Below, in pieces: positions 44,905-53,137 of a DNA stretch of 64,000 bases. The stretch comes from Streptomyces broussonetiae (GTDB lineage Bacteria; Actinomycetota; Actinomycetes; Streptomycetales; Streptomycetaceae), in the NCBI RefSeq assembly GCF_009796285.1, contig NZ_CP047020.1, forward strand, positions 1,054,001 through 1,118,000, given 5' to 3'. The notes under the pieces are model-generated. The model was not told the DNA's origin. It made no database searches and worked only from the letters and a program-made list of their open reading frames with translations. A program made the translations under genes and the position numbers. The first letter of the stretch is position 1. The number at the start of each line of letters is the position of its first letter.

Positions 44905-45858
44905 CTACGTGCCCGTGACGCTCCAGGTGCGCGAGGCCCAGGCCCTCAGGTGCGGGGCCTGGGCGACGAGATCGCGGTACGCGGCCAGGGCGGACTGGGA
45001 CAGCGCCTCCAGCACCTCGTCGTCGACCGTGTCGGGCCGCCAGGCAAGTACGTAGCGGCACCACAGCGGCGAGCCGACCAGCGGCTTGACCACGACGTGC
45101 GGAATCGGCCGCAGCGTCGGCTGCACCAGGGACACCCCGAGACCGTCGGCGATCATGCTCTGCAGCTGGCCCTGGTCGCCGAGGAACTCATGGACCGTGA
45201 CCGGGTCGAACCCGGCGGCCGCGCAGGCCTCGTAGAACACCCCGGGCCAGCCGGCCCCGTCGTCCGGGGTCACGAACCAGGCGTCCTCGGCCAGGTCCGC
45301 GAGCTGCACCTGGGCGCACTGACGCAGCCGGTGGCGCGCGGGCAGGGCGACGAACGTCGGCTCGGTGACGATTCCGCGGTGCTTCACCGCGTCCGAGTGG
45401 CGCAGCTCCATCCCCGGGTAGTCAGCGGCTATCGCGACGTCCGCGCCGCCCTCCTCCAGCAGTTCCACGATCCGTGAGGAGGCGTAGACGCTGGTGACCG
45501 CGAGGGGCAGGTCCGGCAGCCTGGTACGGACGCGGGAGACCGTGCCGGACAGCATGGGCGAGTTGGTCGCGGCCACGCGCAGGGTACGGCGGGGCCGTGC
45601 GGCGGGCGCGCGGTGCCCGATGGCGTCGGCACGGGCCAGCACGTCGCGGGCCCGTGCAACCACCTCCGCGCCGTAGGAGGTGGGGCGCACTCCGCTCGTG
45701 CCGCGTTCGAAGAGCGGCTCGCCGAGGAAACGCTCGATGCGGCGCAGCTGGGTGCTCACGGCGGGCTGCGAGTAGCCGAGGTGTGTCGCCGCCCGACCCA
45801 CACTGCCGGCGTCGGCGATCGCGCACAGCACCCGCAGATGCCGCAGCTCCAGCTCCAT
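44905..45858 (-). CDS. LysR-family transcriptional regulator
   Basis: The 317-residue LysR protein has its HTH at the start (LRHLRVLCAIADAGSVGRAATHL, then SQPAVSTQLRRIERFLGEPLF) and a substrate-binding domain with VTSVYASSRIVELLEEGGADVAIAADYP. The ATG at 45858 fits the family start. It lies 117 bp downstream of a truncated oxidoreductase gene on the same strand; its original target may be lost. The effector is unknown. Confidence 0.9.
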   Translation of the reverse strand: MELELRHLRVLCAIADAGSVGRAATHLGYSQPAVSTQLRRIERFLGEPLFERGTSGVRPTSYGAEVVARARDVLARADAIGHRAPAARPRRTLRVAATNSPMLSGTVSRVRTRLPDLPLAVTSVYASSRIVELLEEGGADVAIAADYPGMELRHSDAVKHRGIVTEPTFVALPARHRLRQCAQVQLADLAEDAWFVTPDDGAGWPGVFYEACAAAGFDPVTVHEFLGDQGQLQSMIADGLGVSLVQPTLRPIPHVVVKPLVGSPLWCRYVLAWRPDTVDDEVLEALSQSALAAYRDLVAQAPHLRAWASRTWSVTGT

Positions 45859-45975
45859 CGCGCCCCTCCTCGTCGCGTCCGCCCCTCGCACCACCTGCGC
45901 TCACCACCACGCCGCCCCTGGTCAGGCCCGGCGGACGAAGCGTTCCATTGTGCCCTACCGGACACAAGCCGCAGG

Positions 45976-46725
45976 TCAGCCGACGTCACGTCGCCGCGGG
46001 CGCGTCCGTCGCCCGCGCGGGTGCGGACCGTCCCTCGCGTCATCGGCCCAGTTCCGGCCCAGTACCTCCGCGACCCGGATGAATCCGTCCGTGCCGTGAC
46101 CGAGGCCGATGGCGCGTCGGGCCATGCCCTCCGCCGCACGCATCACGCCCGCGTCGATGCCGTGCGACTCGGAGAGGGCGACGACGTGGGACATGCTCGA
46201 GACGGCCGAGGTGATGGGGTTGATCGCCCCGGAGTAGGTGCCCTCGTCGGCGTCCTGGGCGAACCCGGCGAACAGCGGTGGCAGGATCGCGCCGATGCCC
46301 TGCGCGAAGGGCGCCAGCTCCCCGGCGGTGACGCCCTCCGCCCGGGCGATGGCCACGGCGTGCGCGTAGCCCGCCATCGCGGTCCAGAAGATGTCCAGCA
46401 GCGCGATGTCGAACGTGGCCGCACGCCCGATCTCCTCGCCGAGGTGGGTGTGCGTCCCGCCCAGCGTCTCCAGCACGCGGCGGCGCTCGTCGTACAGGGC
46501 CTGCGGCCCGCTGTGCAGGAAGACGGACTGAGGCGTTCCGATGCTGGGCGCCGGGGTCATGATCGCGCCGTCGAGGCAGCGGATCCCGTGGGCGGCGGCC
46601 CAGTGCGCCGTGTCCCGGGCGCGCGCCGGGGTGTCGGCGGTGAGGTTCACGACGGTACGGCCCTTGAGCGCGTCGGTGACGGGCTCGGGCCGCAGCAGCG
46701 CGTCGGCCGCGTCGTAGTCCACCAC
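45976..46725 (-). pseudogene. N-terminally truncated imine-reductase/6PGDH-like oxidoreductase
   Basis: The frame encodes the hinge and all-helical C-terminal domain of the imine reductase family: GRTVVNLTADTPARARDTAHWA, CLDGAIMTPAPSIGTP, FDIALLDIFWTAMAGYAHAVAIA, GTYSGAINPITSAVSSMSHV. The N-terminal Rossmann fold with its GxGxxG motif is missing. An in-frame TAG lies just upstream (HTNWPECVVDYDAAD). The C-terminal RRTRPRRRDVG also looks shifted. It could be translated from an internal GTG but should not bind NADPH. Confidence 0.75.
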
Positions 46726-46887
46726 ACACTCGGGCCAGTTCGTGTGCTAAGACTCCGGCCGGTGACGGCCTCGAACTCCTGAAGCCACGGCCAGGGGAGA
46801 GCGCCCACTGCGAAGTCCGCCGCCGCATCCCGGCGGCGGGCAGCAAGCGGCACCCAGGCCAACGGTGCGAAAAAAGTGGGTATGCGA

Positions 46888-46924
46888 GAGGGGCGGCCCG
46901 CGCCGGCAGCACGAACCGCCCCTC
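46888..46924 (-). terminator. Terminator downstream of the prolyl-tRNA synthetase gene
   Basis: Arms GAGGGGCGG (46888-46896) and CCGCCCCTC (46916-46924) form a perfect 9-bp stem. On the minus strand it is followed by a run of six T at about 46870-46875, a classic intrinsic terminator and unusual in this GC-rich genome. Confidence 0.75.
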
Positions 46925-46964
46925 AGCAGGGACCTCGGTCGGGTGGTCAGGCCCTCGGCCCTCC

Positions 46965-48377
46965 TCAGTAGGCCCGACCCACCACCGCGACGACCCCCGG
47001 CTCGTCCTCACTCGCCGGCACCGAGTCGTCCGCCGCCACCAGGCACCGCACGGTCAGACCCTGCTCGTTCAGCCTGGCCTCGCCGGCCGGCCCCAGCACG
47101 GCCCAGGGGAGGCGGGCCCAGCCGGTACTCGCCGCCTCGACGGCCTCCTCGAGCGTGGTCACCTCGACCGTGCGGTCCTCGCGGCGACGGCGGGACTGCG
47201 CCAGCAGCAGCGCCTGGTCGTCCTCCAGCGCCCCGGGCAGCAGTGCCGGCAGCGCCGCGGCGGCAACGGGCTCCTTGCTGCCCGGAATGCGGCGCACCAG
47301 TACGGCGGTGCCGTGCTCCAGGTCGCGCGGGCCCACCTCGATGCGCATGGGCACACCCTTCAGCTCCCAGTCGACCGCCCGCCGGCCGAACGGCACGTCC
47401 GTGCGGTCGTCGACCTGGACGCGTACACCCGCCTCCGTCAGCCGGTCGCCCAGCGCGCGGACTGCGGACAGCACGTCCTCGTCGCCCTTCACCGCCAGGA
47501 CCACCGCCTGGACCGGGGCCAGCCGGGGCGGGACGCGCAGCCCGTCGTCGTCACCGTGCGTCATCACCAGCGCGCCGATCATGCGGGTGGTGGAGCCCCA
47601 GGAGGTCTGCCAGACGTGCTCCTGCCGCCCGTCCTTCGACACGTACTGCGTGTGGAAGGCCCTGGCGAAGTTCTGGCCCAGTTCGTGGCTGGTGACCATC
47701 TGGAGGGCTTTGCCGTCGCCCATCATGCTCTCGAGCGTGAGGGTGTTGACCGCGCCGGCGAACCGCTCCCGGACCGTCTTGCGCCCGGAGACGAAGTCCA
47801 TGGCGAGGACCTCGCGCAGGAAGTCGCCGTAGACCTCGCTCTGGACGCGGGCCGCGAAGTCCCGGGCCTCCTCGTACGTGGCGTGCGCCGTGTGGCCCTC
47901 CTGCCACAGGAACTCGGTGGTGCGCAGGAACAGGCGCGGGCGCAGTTCCCAACGCACCACGTTGGCCCACTGATTGATGAGCAGGGGCAGATCCCGGTAG
48001 CTCTGGATCCACTTGGCGAAGTACTCGTTGACGATCGTCTCGGAGGTGGGGCGGACCACGACGGGTTCCTCCAGCTGCTTGCCGCCCGCATGGGTGACGA
48101 CCGCCAGCTCGGGCGCGAAGCCCTCGACGTGCTCGGCCTCCCTCGTCAGGTACGACTCCGGGATGAGCAGCGGGAAGTACGCGTTCTGGGTGCCGGTGGC
48201 CTTGATCCGGGCGTCCATCTCCTGCTGCATCCGTTCCCACAGGCCGTACCCGTACGGTCGGATGACCATGGTGCCGCGCACCGGGCCGTTGTCGGCCAGC
48301 TCCGCCTTGGCGATCAGGTCCTGGTACCAGCGCGGGAAGTCGTCCGCCCGAGGCGTGAGAACGGGTGCTTTTGCCAT
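46965..48377 (-). CDS. proS: Prolyl-tRNA synthetase, archaeal/eukaryal-type (short) form
   Basis: The 470-residue class II synthetase charges tRNA-Pro. Motifs are GTMVIRPYGYGLWERMQ (motif 1), VVRPTSETIVNEYFAKW, RTTEFLWQEGHTAHATYEEA (motif 2) and GALVMTHGDDDGLRVPPRLAP (motif 3). It lacks the 180-residue editing insertion of the E. coli-type enzyme, and the C-terminus AVVGRAY is typical of the eukaryote-like form. It starts at ATG 48377. Streptomyces usually also has a longer housekeeping ProRS, so this is probably a second copy. It has its own terminator and faces a TetR gene. Confidence 0.93.
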   Translation of the reverse strand: MAKAPVLTPRADDFPRWYQDLIAKAELADNGPVRGTMVIRPYGYGLWERMQQEMDARIKATGTQNAYFPLLIPESYLTREAEHVEGFAPELAVVTHAGGKQLEEPVVVRPTSETIVNEYFAKWIQSYRDLPLLINQWANVVRWELRPRLFLRTTEFLWQEGHTAHATYEEARDFAARVQSEVYGDFLREVLAMDFVSGRKTVRERFAGAVNTLTLESMMGDGKALQMVTSHELGQNFARAFHTQYVSKDGRQEHVWQTSWGSTTRMIGALVMTHGDDDGLRVPPRLAPVQAVVLAVKGDEDVLSAVRALGDRLTEAGVRVQVDDRTDVPFGRRAVDWELKGVPMRIEVGPRDLEHGTAVLVRRIPGSKEPVAAAALPALLPGALEDDQALLLAQSRRRREDRTVEVTTLEEAVEAASTGWARLPWAVLGPAGEARLNEQGLTVRCLVAADDSVPASEDEPGVVAVVGRAY

Positions 48378-48460
48378 GCCGGGCAGGCTAGGACGACCGG
48401 TCGCCGCTGCGCGAACCAATTCTCCTGGCCCCGAGACGGTTGCTATAGGCCACGCTCATT

Positions 48461-48479
48461 TGCCTAAAGCTTTTAGGCA
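48461..48479. promoter_or_regulatory. Probable TetR operator
   Basis: TGCCTAAAGCTTTTAGGCA has perfect 8-bp arms around a 3-nt centre, in an AT-rich patch 37 bp before the TetR start and 84 bp before the divergent proS start, so it may affect both. Confidence 0.75.
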
Positions 48480-48515
48480 TGCACATAATTGATTTCATCA
48501 GAGGGGAGAGAGTTT

Positions 48516-49085
48516 ATGGTTCGCGCAGGTCTGAGTACCGAGCGCCTGGTCCGGGCCGGCGCCGAGCTGGCCGACGAGGTCGGCTTCGAGCAGGTGACCG
48601 TGTCCGCGCTGGCCCGGCGGTTCGACGTCAAGGTCGCGAGCCTGTACTCGCATCTCAAGAACTCCCAGGACCTCAAGACCCGTATCGCGCTGCTCGCCCT
48701 GGAAGAGCTGGCCGACCGCGCCGCCGAGGCGCTCGCGGGCCGGGCCGGCAGGGATGCCCTGACGGCGTTCGCCGACGTGTACCGCGACTACGCCCGTGCG
48801 CACCCCGGCCGCTACGCGGCGACCCGCCATCCGCTCGATCCCGCTGCCGCGGCGGCGAGCGCGGGCGGCCGGCACGCGCTGATGACCCGGGCGATCCTGC
48901 GCGGCTACGACCTGAGCGAGCCCGACGAGACCCATGCGGTCCGTCTGCTCGGCAGCGTCTTCCACGGCTACGTGAGCCTGGAGACGGCCGGCGGATTCAG
49001 TCACAGCGCCCCCGACTCGCAGGAGTCCTGGACACGCATCCTGGAAGCCCTCGACTCCCTGTTGCGCAACTGGCCGGCCCCCTGA
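48516..49085 (+). CDS. TetR-family transcriptional regulator
   Basis: The 189-residue regulator has the TetR HTH VTVSALARRFDVKVASLYSHLKNSQDL (about residues 27-53) and a C-terminal ligand domain of the TetR_C_33 kind (WTRILEALDSLLRNWPAP end). The ATG at 48516 has a GGGGAGAG site. A palindromic operator lies upstream, so it is likely autoregulated, and the SGNH hydrolase gene 83 bp downstream is the probable co-regulated partner. Confidence 0.9.
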   Translation: MVRAGLSTERLVRAGAELADEVGFEQVTVSALARRFDVKVASLYSHLKNSQDLKTRIALLALEELADRAAEALAGRAGRDALTAFADVYRDYARAHPGRYAATRHPLDPAAAAASAGGRHALMTRAILRGYDLSEPDETHAVRLLGSVFHGYVSLETAGGFSHSAPDSQESWTRILEALDSLLRNWPAP

Positions 49086-49168
49086 GCCTCTGCACGCCAC
49101 TCCCCCGCTCCTTCTCCTTCTCTTCGCTTCTCTTCGCTTCGCATCTCTCTTCGAATCAGGCCGACACC

Positions 49169-50335
49169 ATGCACACCACGCCTCTCACCCCGGAACTCCT
49201 GCGCGGCGCACTCGACTGGGAAAACACCGCGCACGGGCTGCTGCCGCACCGGCTGCCCGCCCGCGCCCGCACGCAGTGCGCCGACCCGCAACTGGCCATG
49301 GCGGAGTCCCAGCCCTCCGGCGTACGACTGGTCTTCCGCACCCGCGCGACCACCGTCGAGCTGGACACCCTGCCGACCAAGCGGGTCTACGTCGGTGTGC
49401 CGCCACGTCCGGACGGCGTGTACGACCTGCTCGTCGACGGACGGCTCACCGGCAGCGGCCGGGTCGAGGGAGGCAACACGCTCACGATCGACATGACGAC
49501 CGGCAGTTTCGAGCACCGGGCCGGCCCGGTCGGCACCCTCCGCTTCACCGGGCTGCCCGACACGGTCAAGGACGTGGAGATCTGGCTGCCGCACAACGAG
49601 ACGACCGAACTCGTCGCGCTCAGGACCGACGCGCCGGTCGAGCCCGTGGCGGACCGGGGCCGCAAGGTGTGGCTGCATCATGGCAGTTCGATCAGCCACG
49701 GCTCCGACGCGGCGAGCCCGACCACCACCTGGCCGGCACTCGCCGCCGCACAGGGCGGGGTGGAGCTGATCAACCTGGGGCTGGGCGGCAGCGCCCTGCT
49801 CGACCCGTTCACGGCGCGCACCTTGCGCGACACCCCTGCCGACCTGATCAGCGTCAAGCTCGGCATCAACCTGGTCAACGCCGACCTGATGCGGCTGCGG
49901 GCGTTCGGCCCCGCGGTGCACGGCTTTCTCGACACCGTCCGCGACGGCCACCCCAACACGCCGCTGCTCGTCGTCTCGCCGATCCTGTGCCCCATCCACG
50001 AGGACACACCGGGTCCCAGCGCCCCGGACTTCTCCTCGCTGCAGGAGGGACGGCTGCGGTTCCGGGCCGCCGGGGACCCGGCGGAGACGGCGGGCGGCAA
50101 GCTCACCTTGAACGTCATCCGGAAAGAGCTGGCCCGGATCGTGCGCGAGCGGGCGGCCGAGGACCGGAATCTGCACTACCTGGACGGCCGTGACCTGTAC
50201 GGCGAGGCGGACTCCGCCGAGCTGCCGCTGCCCGACGACCTCCACCCGGATGCTGCCGCGCACCGCCGGATGGGCGAGCGGTTCGCCGCCCGGGCGTTCG
50301 CACCGGGCGGCCTGTTCGCGGACGGCGCCGTCTGA
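49169..50335 (+). CDS. Two-domain SGNH/GDSL hydrolase (SsfX3-like)
   Basis: The 388-residue cytosolic protein has an N-terminal beta-sandwich (about 1-165; VRLVFRTRATTVELDT, VYVGVPPRPDGVYDLLVDG, GNTLTIDM). The SGNH domain follows: block I HHGSSISHGSDA with the nucleophile Ser, GLGGSALLD, KLGINLVNAD (Asn) and DDLHPDAAAHRRMG (Asp/His). This matches the SsfX3/GDSL_3 layout, whose founder is an acyltransferase in polyketide tailoring. The real substrate is unknown. The 80-bp leader contains CTTCTCTTCG repeats. TetR control is likely. Confidence 0.88.
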   Translation: MHTTPLTPELLRGALDWENTAHGLLPHRLPARARTQCADPQLAMAESQPSGVRLVFRTRATTVELDTLPTKRVYVGVPPRPDGVYDLLVDGRLTGSGRVEGGNTLTIDMTTGSFEHRAGPVGTLRFTGLPDTVKDVEIWLPHNETTELVALRTDAPVEPVADRGRKVWLHHGSSISHGSDAASPTTTWPALAAAQGGVELINLGLGGSALLDPFTARTLRDTPADLISVKLGINLVNADLMRLRAFGPAVHGFLDTVRDGHPNTPLLVVSPILCPIHEDTPGPSAPDFSSLQEGRLRFRAAGDPAETAGGKLTLNVIRKELARIVRERAAEDRNLHYLDGRDLYGEADSAELPLPDDLHPDAAAHRRMGERFAARAFAPGGLFADGAV

Positions 50336-50373
50336 GACGTACGGGCCTTCTCAGGTCACTTGCACAGGCCGGC

Positions 50374-51102
50374 TCACTCGAGGTGGGCGAAGACGACGAG
50401 GTTGTCGGTGTAGTCCTTCGCCGCGTGGTCGTACGGTCCGGCGCAGGTGATCAGCCGGACCTCGGGACGTGACGCGTCACCGTACACGCGCTTGTTGGGG
50501 AAGTCGTCCTTGGCGAAGGTCTGGGCACTGTCCACGACGAAGTCGGCGTCGCGACCGTCGGCACGCTGCACGGTGAACTCGTCGCCGCTCTTCAGCTCGT
50601 CGAGGTTGGCGAAGACAGCCGGGGAGGTCGTGGTGTCGACGTGCCCGGCGATGATCGCGGTGCCCCTCTCGCCGGGTGCGACGCCCTTGGCGTACCAGCC
50701 GACGAGGTTGGTGTCGTCGGCCGGTGGGGGCTGGAGCTGGTTCCCGGCGCCGATGGCCAAGGTGGTGAAGGGAGCGTCCACGTCGATCTTCGGAATGACC
50801 AGGCGGGTCGGTGCGGACCGGGGCAGGTCGGGGCCGTCCTGCTGAGGATCGGTCCGCCGCGGCTCGGTCTGCAGGGACTCGGAGTGCCGGGGCTCGGTCT
50901 GCCAGGGCTCGGTCTGCTGCCGGTCTGCCGTCGCGCCGGCGCCCGAAGCACGGGAGCTCGGCGAAGCGCCGCTCGGCCGGTAGTGGCCGCCGAGCACGCT
51001 GACGAAGAGGGCGACGATCGCCACGATCCACAGTGTCAGGCGCCCGCCGCGGCCGGAACTGCGCTCGTCGGCGGAGGTCGGGGAGGAGGGATCTGCTGCC
51101 AT
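50374..51102 (-). CDS. Class F sortase
   Basis: The 242-residue membrane-anchored transpeptidase has an N-terminal membrane helix (about 22-38), then a repetitive linker with QTEP units (QQTEP, WQTEP, LQTEP). The sortase barrel has VIPKIDVDAPF, His154 in IAGHVDT and Cys220 in RLITCAG. I cannot place the third catalytic Arg with certainty; the C-terminal YTDNLVVFAHLE has Thr where Arg is sometimes seen. The repeat protein gene lies just upstream on the same strand and is its likely substrate. Confidence 0.9.
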   Translation of the reverse strand: MAADPSSPTSADERSSGRGGRLTLWIVAIVALFVSVLGGHYRPSGASPSSRASGAGATADRQQTEPWQTEPRHSESLQTEPRRTDPQQDGPDLPRSAPTRLVIPKIDVDAPFTTLAIGAGNQLQPPPADDTNLVGWYAKGVAPGERGTAIIAGHVDTTTSPAVFANLDELKSGDEFTVQRADGRDADFVVDSAQTFAKDDFPNKRVYGDASRPEVRLITCAGPYDHAAKDYTDNLVVFAHLE

Positions 51103-51290
51103 CGGACACCACCTCGCTCAGGCACGGCAGCACGGAAAATCAGAAACAGGGGGTCGAACGAGGGCACCGGTGCTCACGGCCCGGCGTGCCCGGCGTACGG
51201 GGAGGAACACGAAGACCGCTCCCGGGCGGCGGACCGCCGACGTGGTGGGCTCGTCGGCGGCGGCCGCAGCCTCAGGAACGCCTCGTCGGA

Positions 51291-52469
51291 TCAGGACGCC
51301 TGACCGGCCCTCCGGCGACGCACCAGGTAGACGCCCGCCGTGCCCACGGCCAGTACCGCCAGGCCGCCTGCGGTCATACTGGGACCGGCAAGCGCGCCGC
51401 CGCCCGTGTGCAGGCCACCACGCGGTTCATCGCGGCCACCACCGTCACGGCTACCGCCATCACGACCGCCGCCACTGCTGTCACGGCCACCACCGCTGTC
51501 ACGACCACCGCCACTGCTGTCACGACCGCCACCACTGTCACGGCCGCCGCCACTGCTGTCACGACCGCCACCACTGTCACGACCGCCACCACTGCTGTCA
51601 CGACCACCGCCGCTGTCACGACCGCCACCGCTGTCACGGCTGCCGCCGCCATCACCGCCGCGGTCACCGTTACCGCCGCCGTCATCACTCCGTACTGCGG
51701 CGAGGGCGCCACCACCGGCGTGCACGCCACCACGCAGTCCGTCGCCCCCGCGGTCGTTCTCCCCACCGCGGTCCCCACCGCGGCCGCCGTCGCCACCCCG
51801 GCCGCGGTCACCGCCGCCGTCACCGCCGCGGTCCCCACCCCGGTCACCGCCACGGTCACCGCCACGGTCCCCACCCCGGTCGCCACCGCCGTCACCGCCG
51901 CGGTCGCCGTCACCGCCGTGGTCGTCACCCCGTACTAGGGCGAGGGCGCCACCGCCCGCGTGGACGCCGCCACGCAGCCCGCCGTCCCCACCGCGGTCAC
52001 CGCCTCGGTCCCCACCGCGGTCCCCACCGCGGTCGCCGCCACGGTCCCCTCCCCGGTCACCGCCACGGTCCCCTCCCCGGTCACCGCCGCGGTCGTTGTC
52101 CCCACCGCGGCCGCCGTCGCCGCCCCGGCCGCGGTCACCGCCGCCGTCACCGCCATGGTCATCACCGCGCACGAGGGCGAGGGCTCCGCCACCTGCGTGA
52201 ATTCCCCCGCGTACCTCGTCGTGTCCGCGGCCGTTCTCGTTGCCGTCTCCGCGATTGTTGTTGTCGCGGCCGTTGTCGTAGTTCCGGCCGTTGTCGTAGT
52301 TGGACCCTCCGTCGCGATTGCCGTCGCGACCGCGGTCCTGGCTGTAGGAGGAGTCGTCGCGGCCCCCGTCGTCTCCCAGATGGGCGGCGGCGAGCGCGGC
52401 GCCGGGCGTAGCGAAGGCAACGGCGGCAGTGACGGCCGCCGAGGCCAGGAGCCTGCGGGCAGAACGCAT
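51291..52469 (-). CDS. Secreted Gly/Asp/Arg-repeat protein with C-terminal anchor, likely sortase F substrate
   Basis: The 392-residue precursor has a Sec signal (MRSARRLLASAAV...ALA, 1-27), an Asn/Asp-rich stretch (YDNGRNYDNGRDNNNRG), then blocks of GGDRGGDR and SGGGRD repeats. Four copies of RGG(I/V/L)H(A/T)GGGALA separate the blocks. The last copy is followed by a hydrophobic helix (AGGLAVLAVGTAGVYLV) and RRRR, the layout of a wall-sorting signal, though no LPxTG is present. It ends with GQAS. It is the only obvious partner of the adjacent class F sortase. GGAAGG site before the ATG at 52469. Confidence 0.85.
   Translation of the reverse strand: MRSARRLLASAAVTAAVAFATPGAALAAAHLGDDGGRDDSSYSQDRGRDGNRDGGSNYDNGRNYDNGRDNNNRGDGNENGRGHDEVRGGIHAGGGALALVRGDDHGGDGGGDRGRGGDGGRGGDNDRGGDRGGDRGGDRGGDRGGDRGGDRGGDRGGDRGGDGGLRGGVHAGGGALALVRGDDHGGDGDRGGDGGGDRGGDRGGDRGGDRGGDRGGDGGGDRGRGGDGGRGGDRGGENDRGGDGLRGGVHAGGGALAAVRSDDGGGNGDRGGDGGGSRDSGGGRDSGGGRDSSGGGRDSGGGRDSSGGGRDSGGGRDSSGGGRDSGGGRDSSGGGRDGGSRDGGGRDEPRGGLHTGGGALAGPSMTAGGLAVLAVGTAGVYLVRRRRAGQAS
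51430..52150. repeat. Coding tandem repeats (GGDR and SGGGRD units) in the sortase-substrate gene
   Basis: Degenerate 9-12 bp repeats such as CCACCGCGGTCACCG (51740-52150) and the longer CCACCACTGTCACGAC units (51470-51650) encode the Gly/Asp/Arg repeats. They are likely to be length-variable and hard to assemble. Confidence 0.8.
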
Positions 52470-52605
52470 AGCGATGTCCTTCCGTCGTGACCGGGCAGCG
52501 GATACGTCATCAGCTGAAGAGACCCGACCTCGACATGAACCACCGTCAGCGAGGGCCCGAACTCCCACCATCCGAGCCACCCACCCGGGTTATCGAGCCA
52601 CCCGT

Positions 52606-52759
52606 CTGCCCCAGTGATCGCTCTGTTCAAGCCTCCATCCGGGGGAATCCACCGGCGTGGCGCCCCCGTCGCGCGGCGCATCCTGCCCCAGTGATCGCTC
52701 TGTTCAAGCCTCCATCCGGGGGAATCCACCGGCGTGGCGCCCCCGTCGCGCGGCGCATC
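52606..52759 (+). repeat. Perfect 77-bp tandem duplication
   Basis: Bases 52606-52682 are repeated exactly at 52683-52759 in a non-coding region. Identity over the whole unit indicates a recent event (or an assembly artefact). Neither copy encodes a recognisable product. Confidence 0.9.
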
Positions 52760-52952
52760 GCCGTTACGTCACCCGCGTCGCACCGGGTGTCCGCCGGCCC
52801 GGCATCGCGGTCGACCGTCTCGCGGCCCGGTGCGGAGCGCATGGCCTCCACTGCCCGGCCACGCTCGCGGCGCGGCGGCGCGCTGTGCATCGGCCGGCCT
52901 CGGAGGCCGCCGCCGACTCGGTGCCCGCCACGTTCCGGCGCCCGGCAGCCAC

Positions 52953-53015
52953 GGCGTCGTACCGCGTGGGCGTGGCGTCGTACCGTGTGGGCGTGGCGTC
53001 GTACCGCGTGGGCAT
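52953..53015 (+). repeat. Three 21-bp tandem repeats
   Basis: The unit GGCGTCGTACCGCGTGGGCGT occurs three times with one or two differences and is followed by a partial fourth copy. It would encode seven-residue repeats in any frame, but no credible gene encloses it. Confidence 0.8.
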
Positions 53016-53137
53016 GGCGTCGTAATCCGTCTGCCACGGACGGCGCGTACGTCCGCACGAGCGGCCCTAGCCTGAATTCGACATTCCATCAGATTCCGGC
53101 CGTTCCCCGGTGGGTCGCCCGCCGAGAAGGGGAGCCC

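Larger units (their letters stand above)
52470..53137. other. 668-bp intergenic region without a supported gene
   Basis: It contains the promoter of the repeat-protein gene, the 77-bp duplication and the 21-bp repeats. Open frames exist on both strands but are Arg/Pro-rich and start inside repeats, so I take them as spurious. Confidence 0.6.

Noticed and set aside
51430..51660. Regular repeats considered as a CRISPR array
   Set aside because: Units are short, contiguous, without unique spacers, and in frame inside a gene; no cas genes nearby.
51340..52200. Ser/Pro/Arg-rich plus-strand frame and a Thr/Ala/Val repeat frame
   Set aside because: Frames read from the Gly/Asp/Arg repeat gene; only the minus-strand frame has a signal peptide, anchor tail and ribosome-binding site.
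52764..53025. Small frame encoding PTRYDAT-type repeats
   Set aside because: Created by 21-bp DNA repeats; no ribosome-binding site and no conserved flanks.
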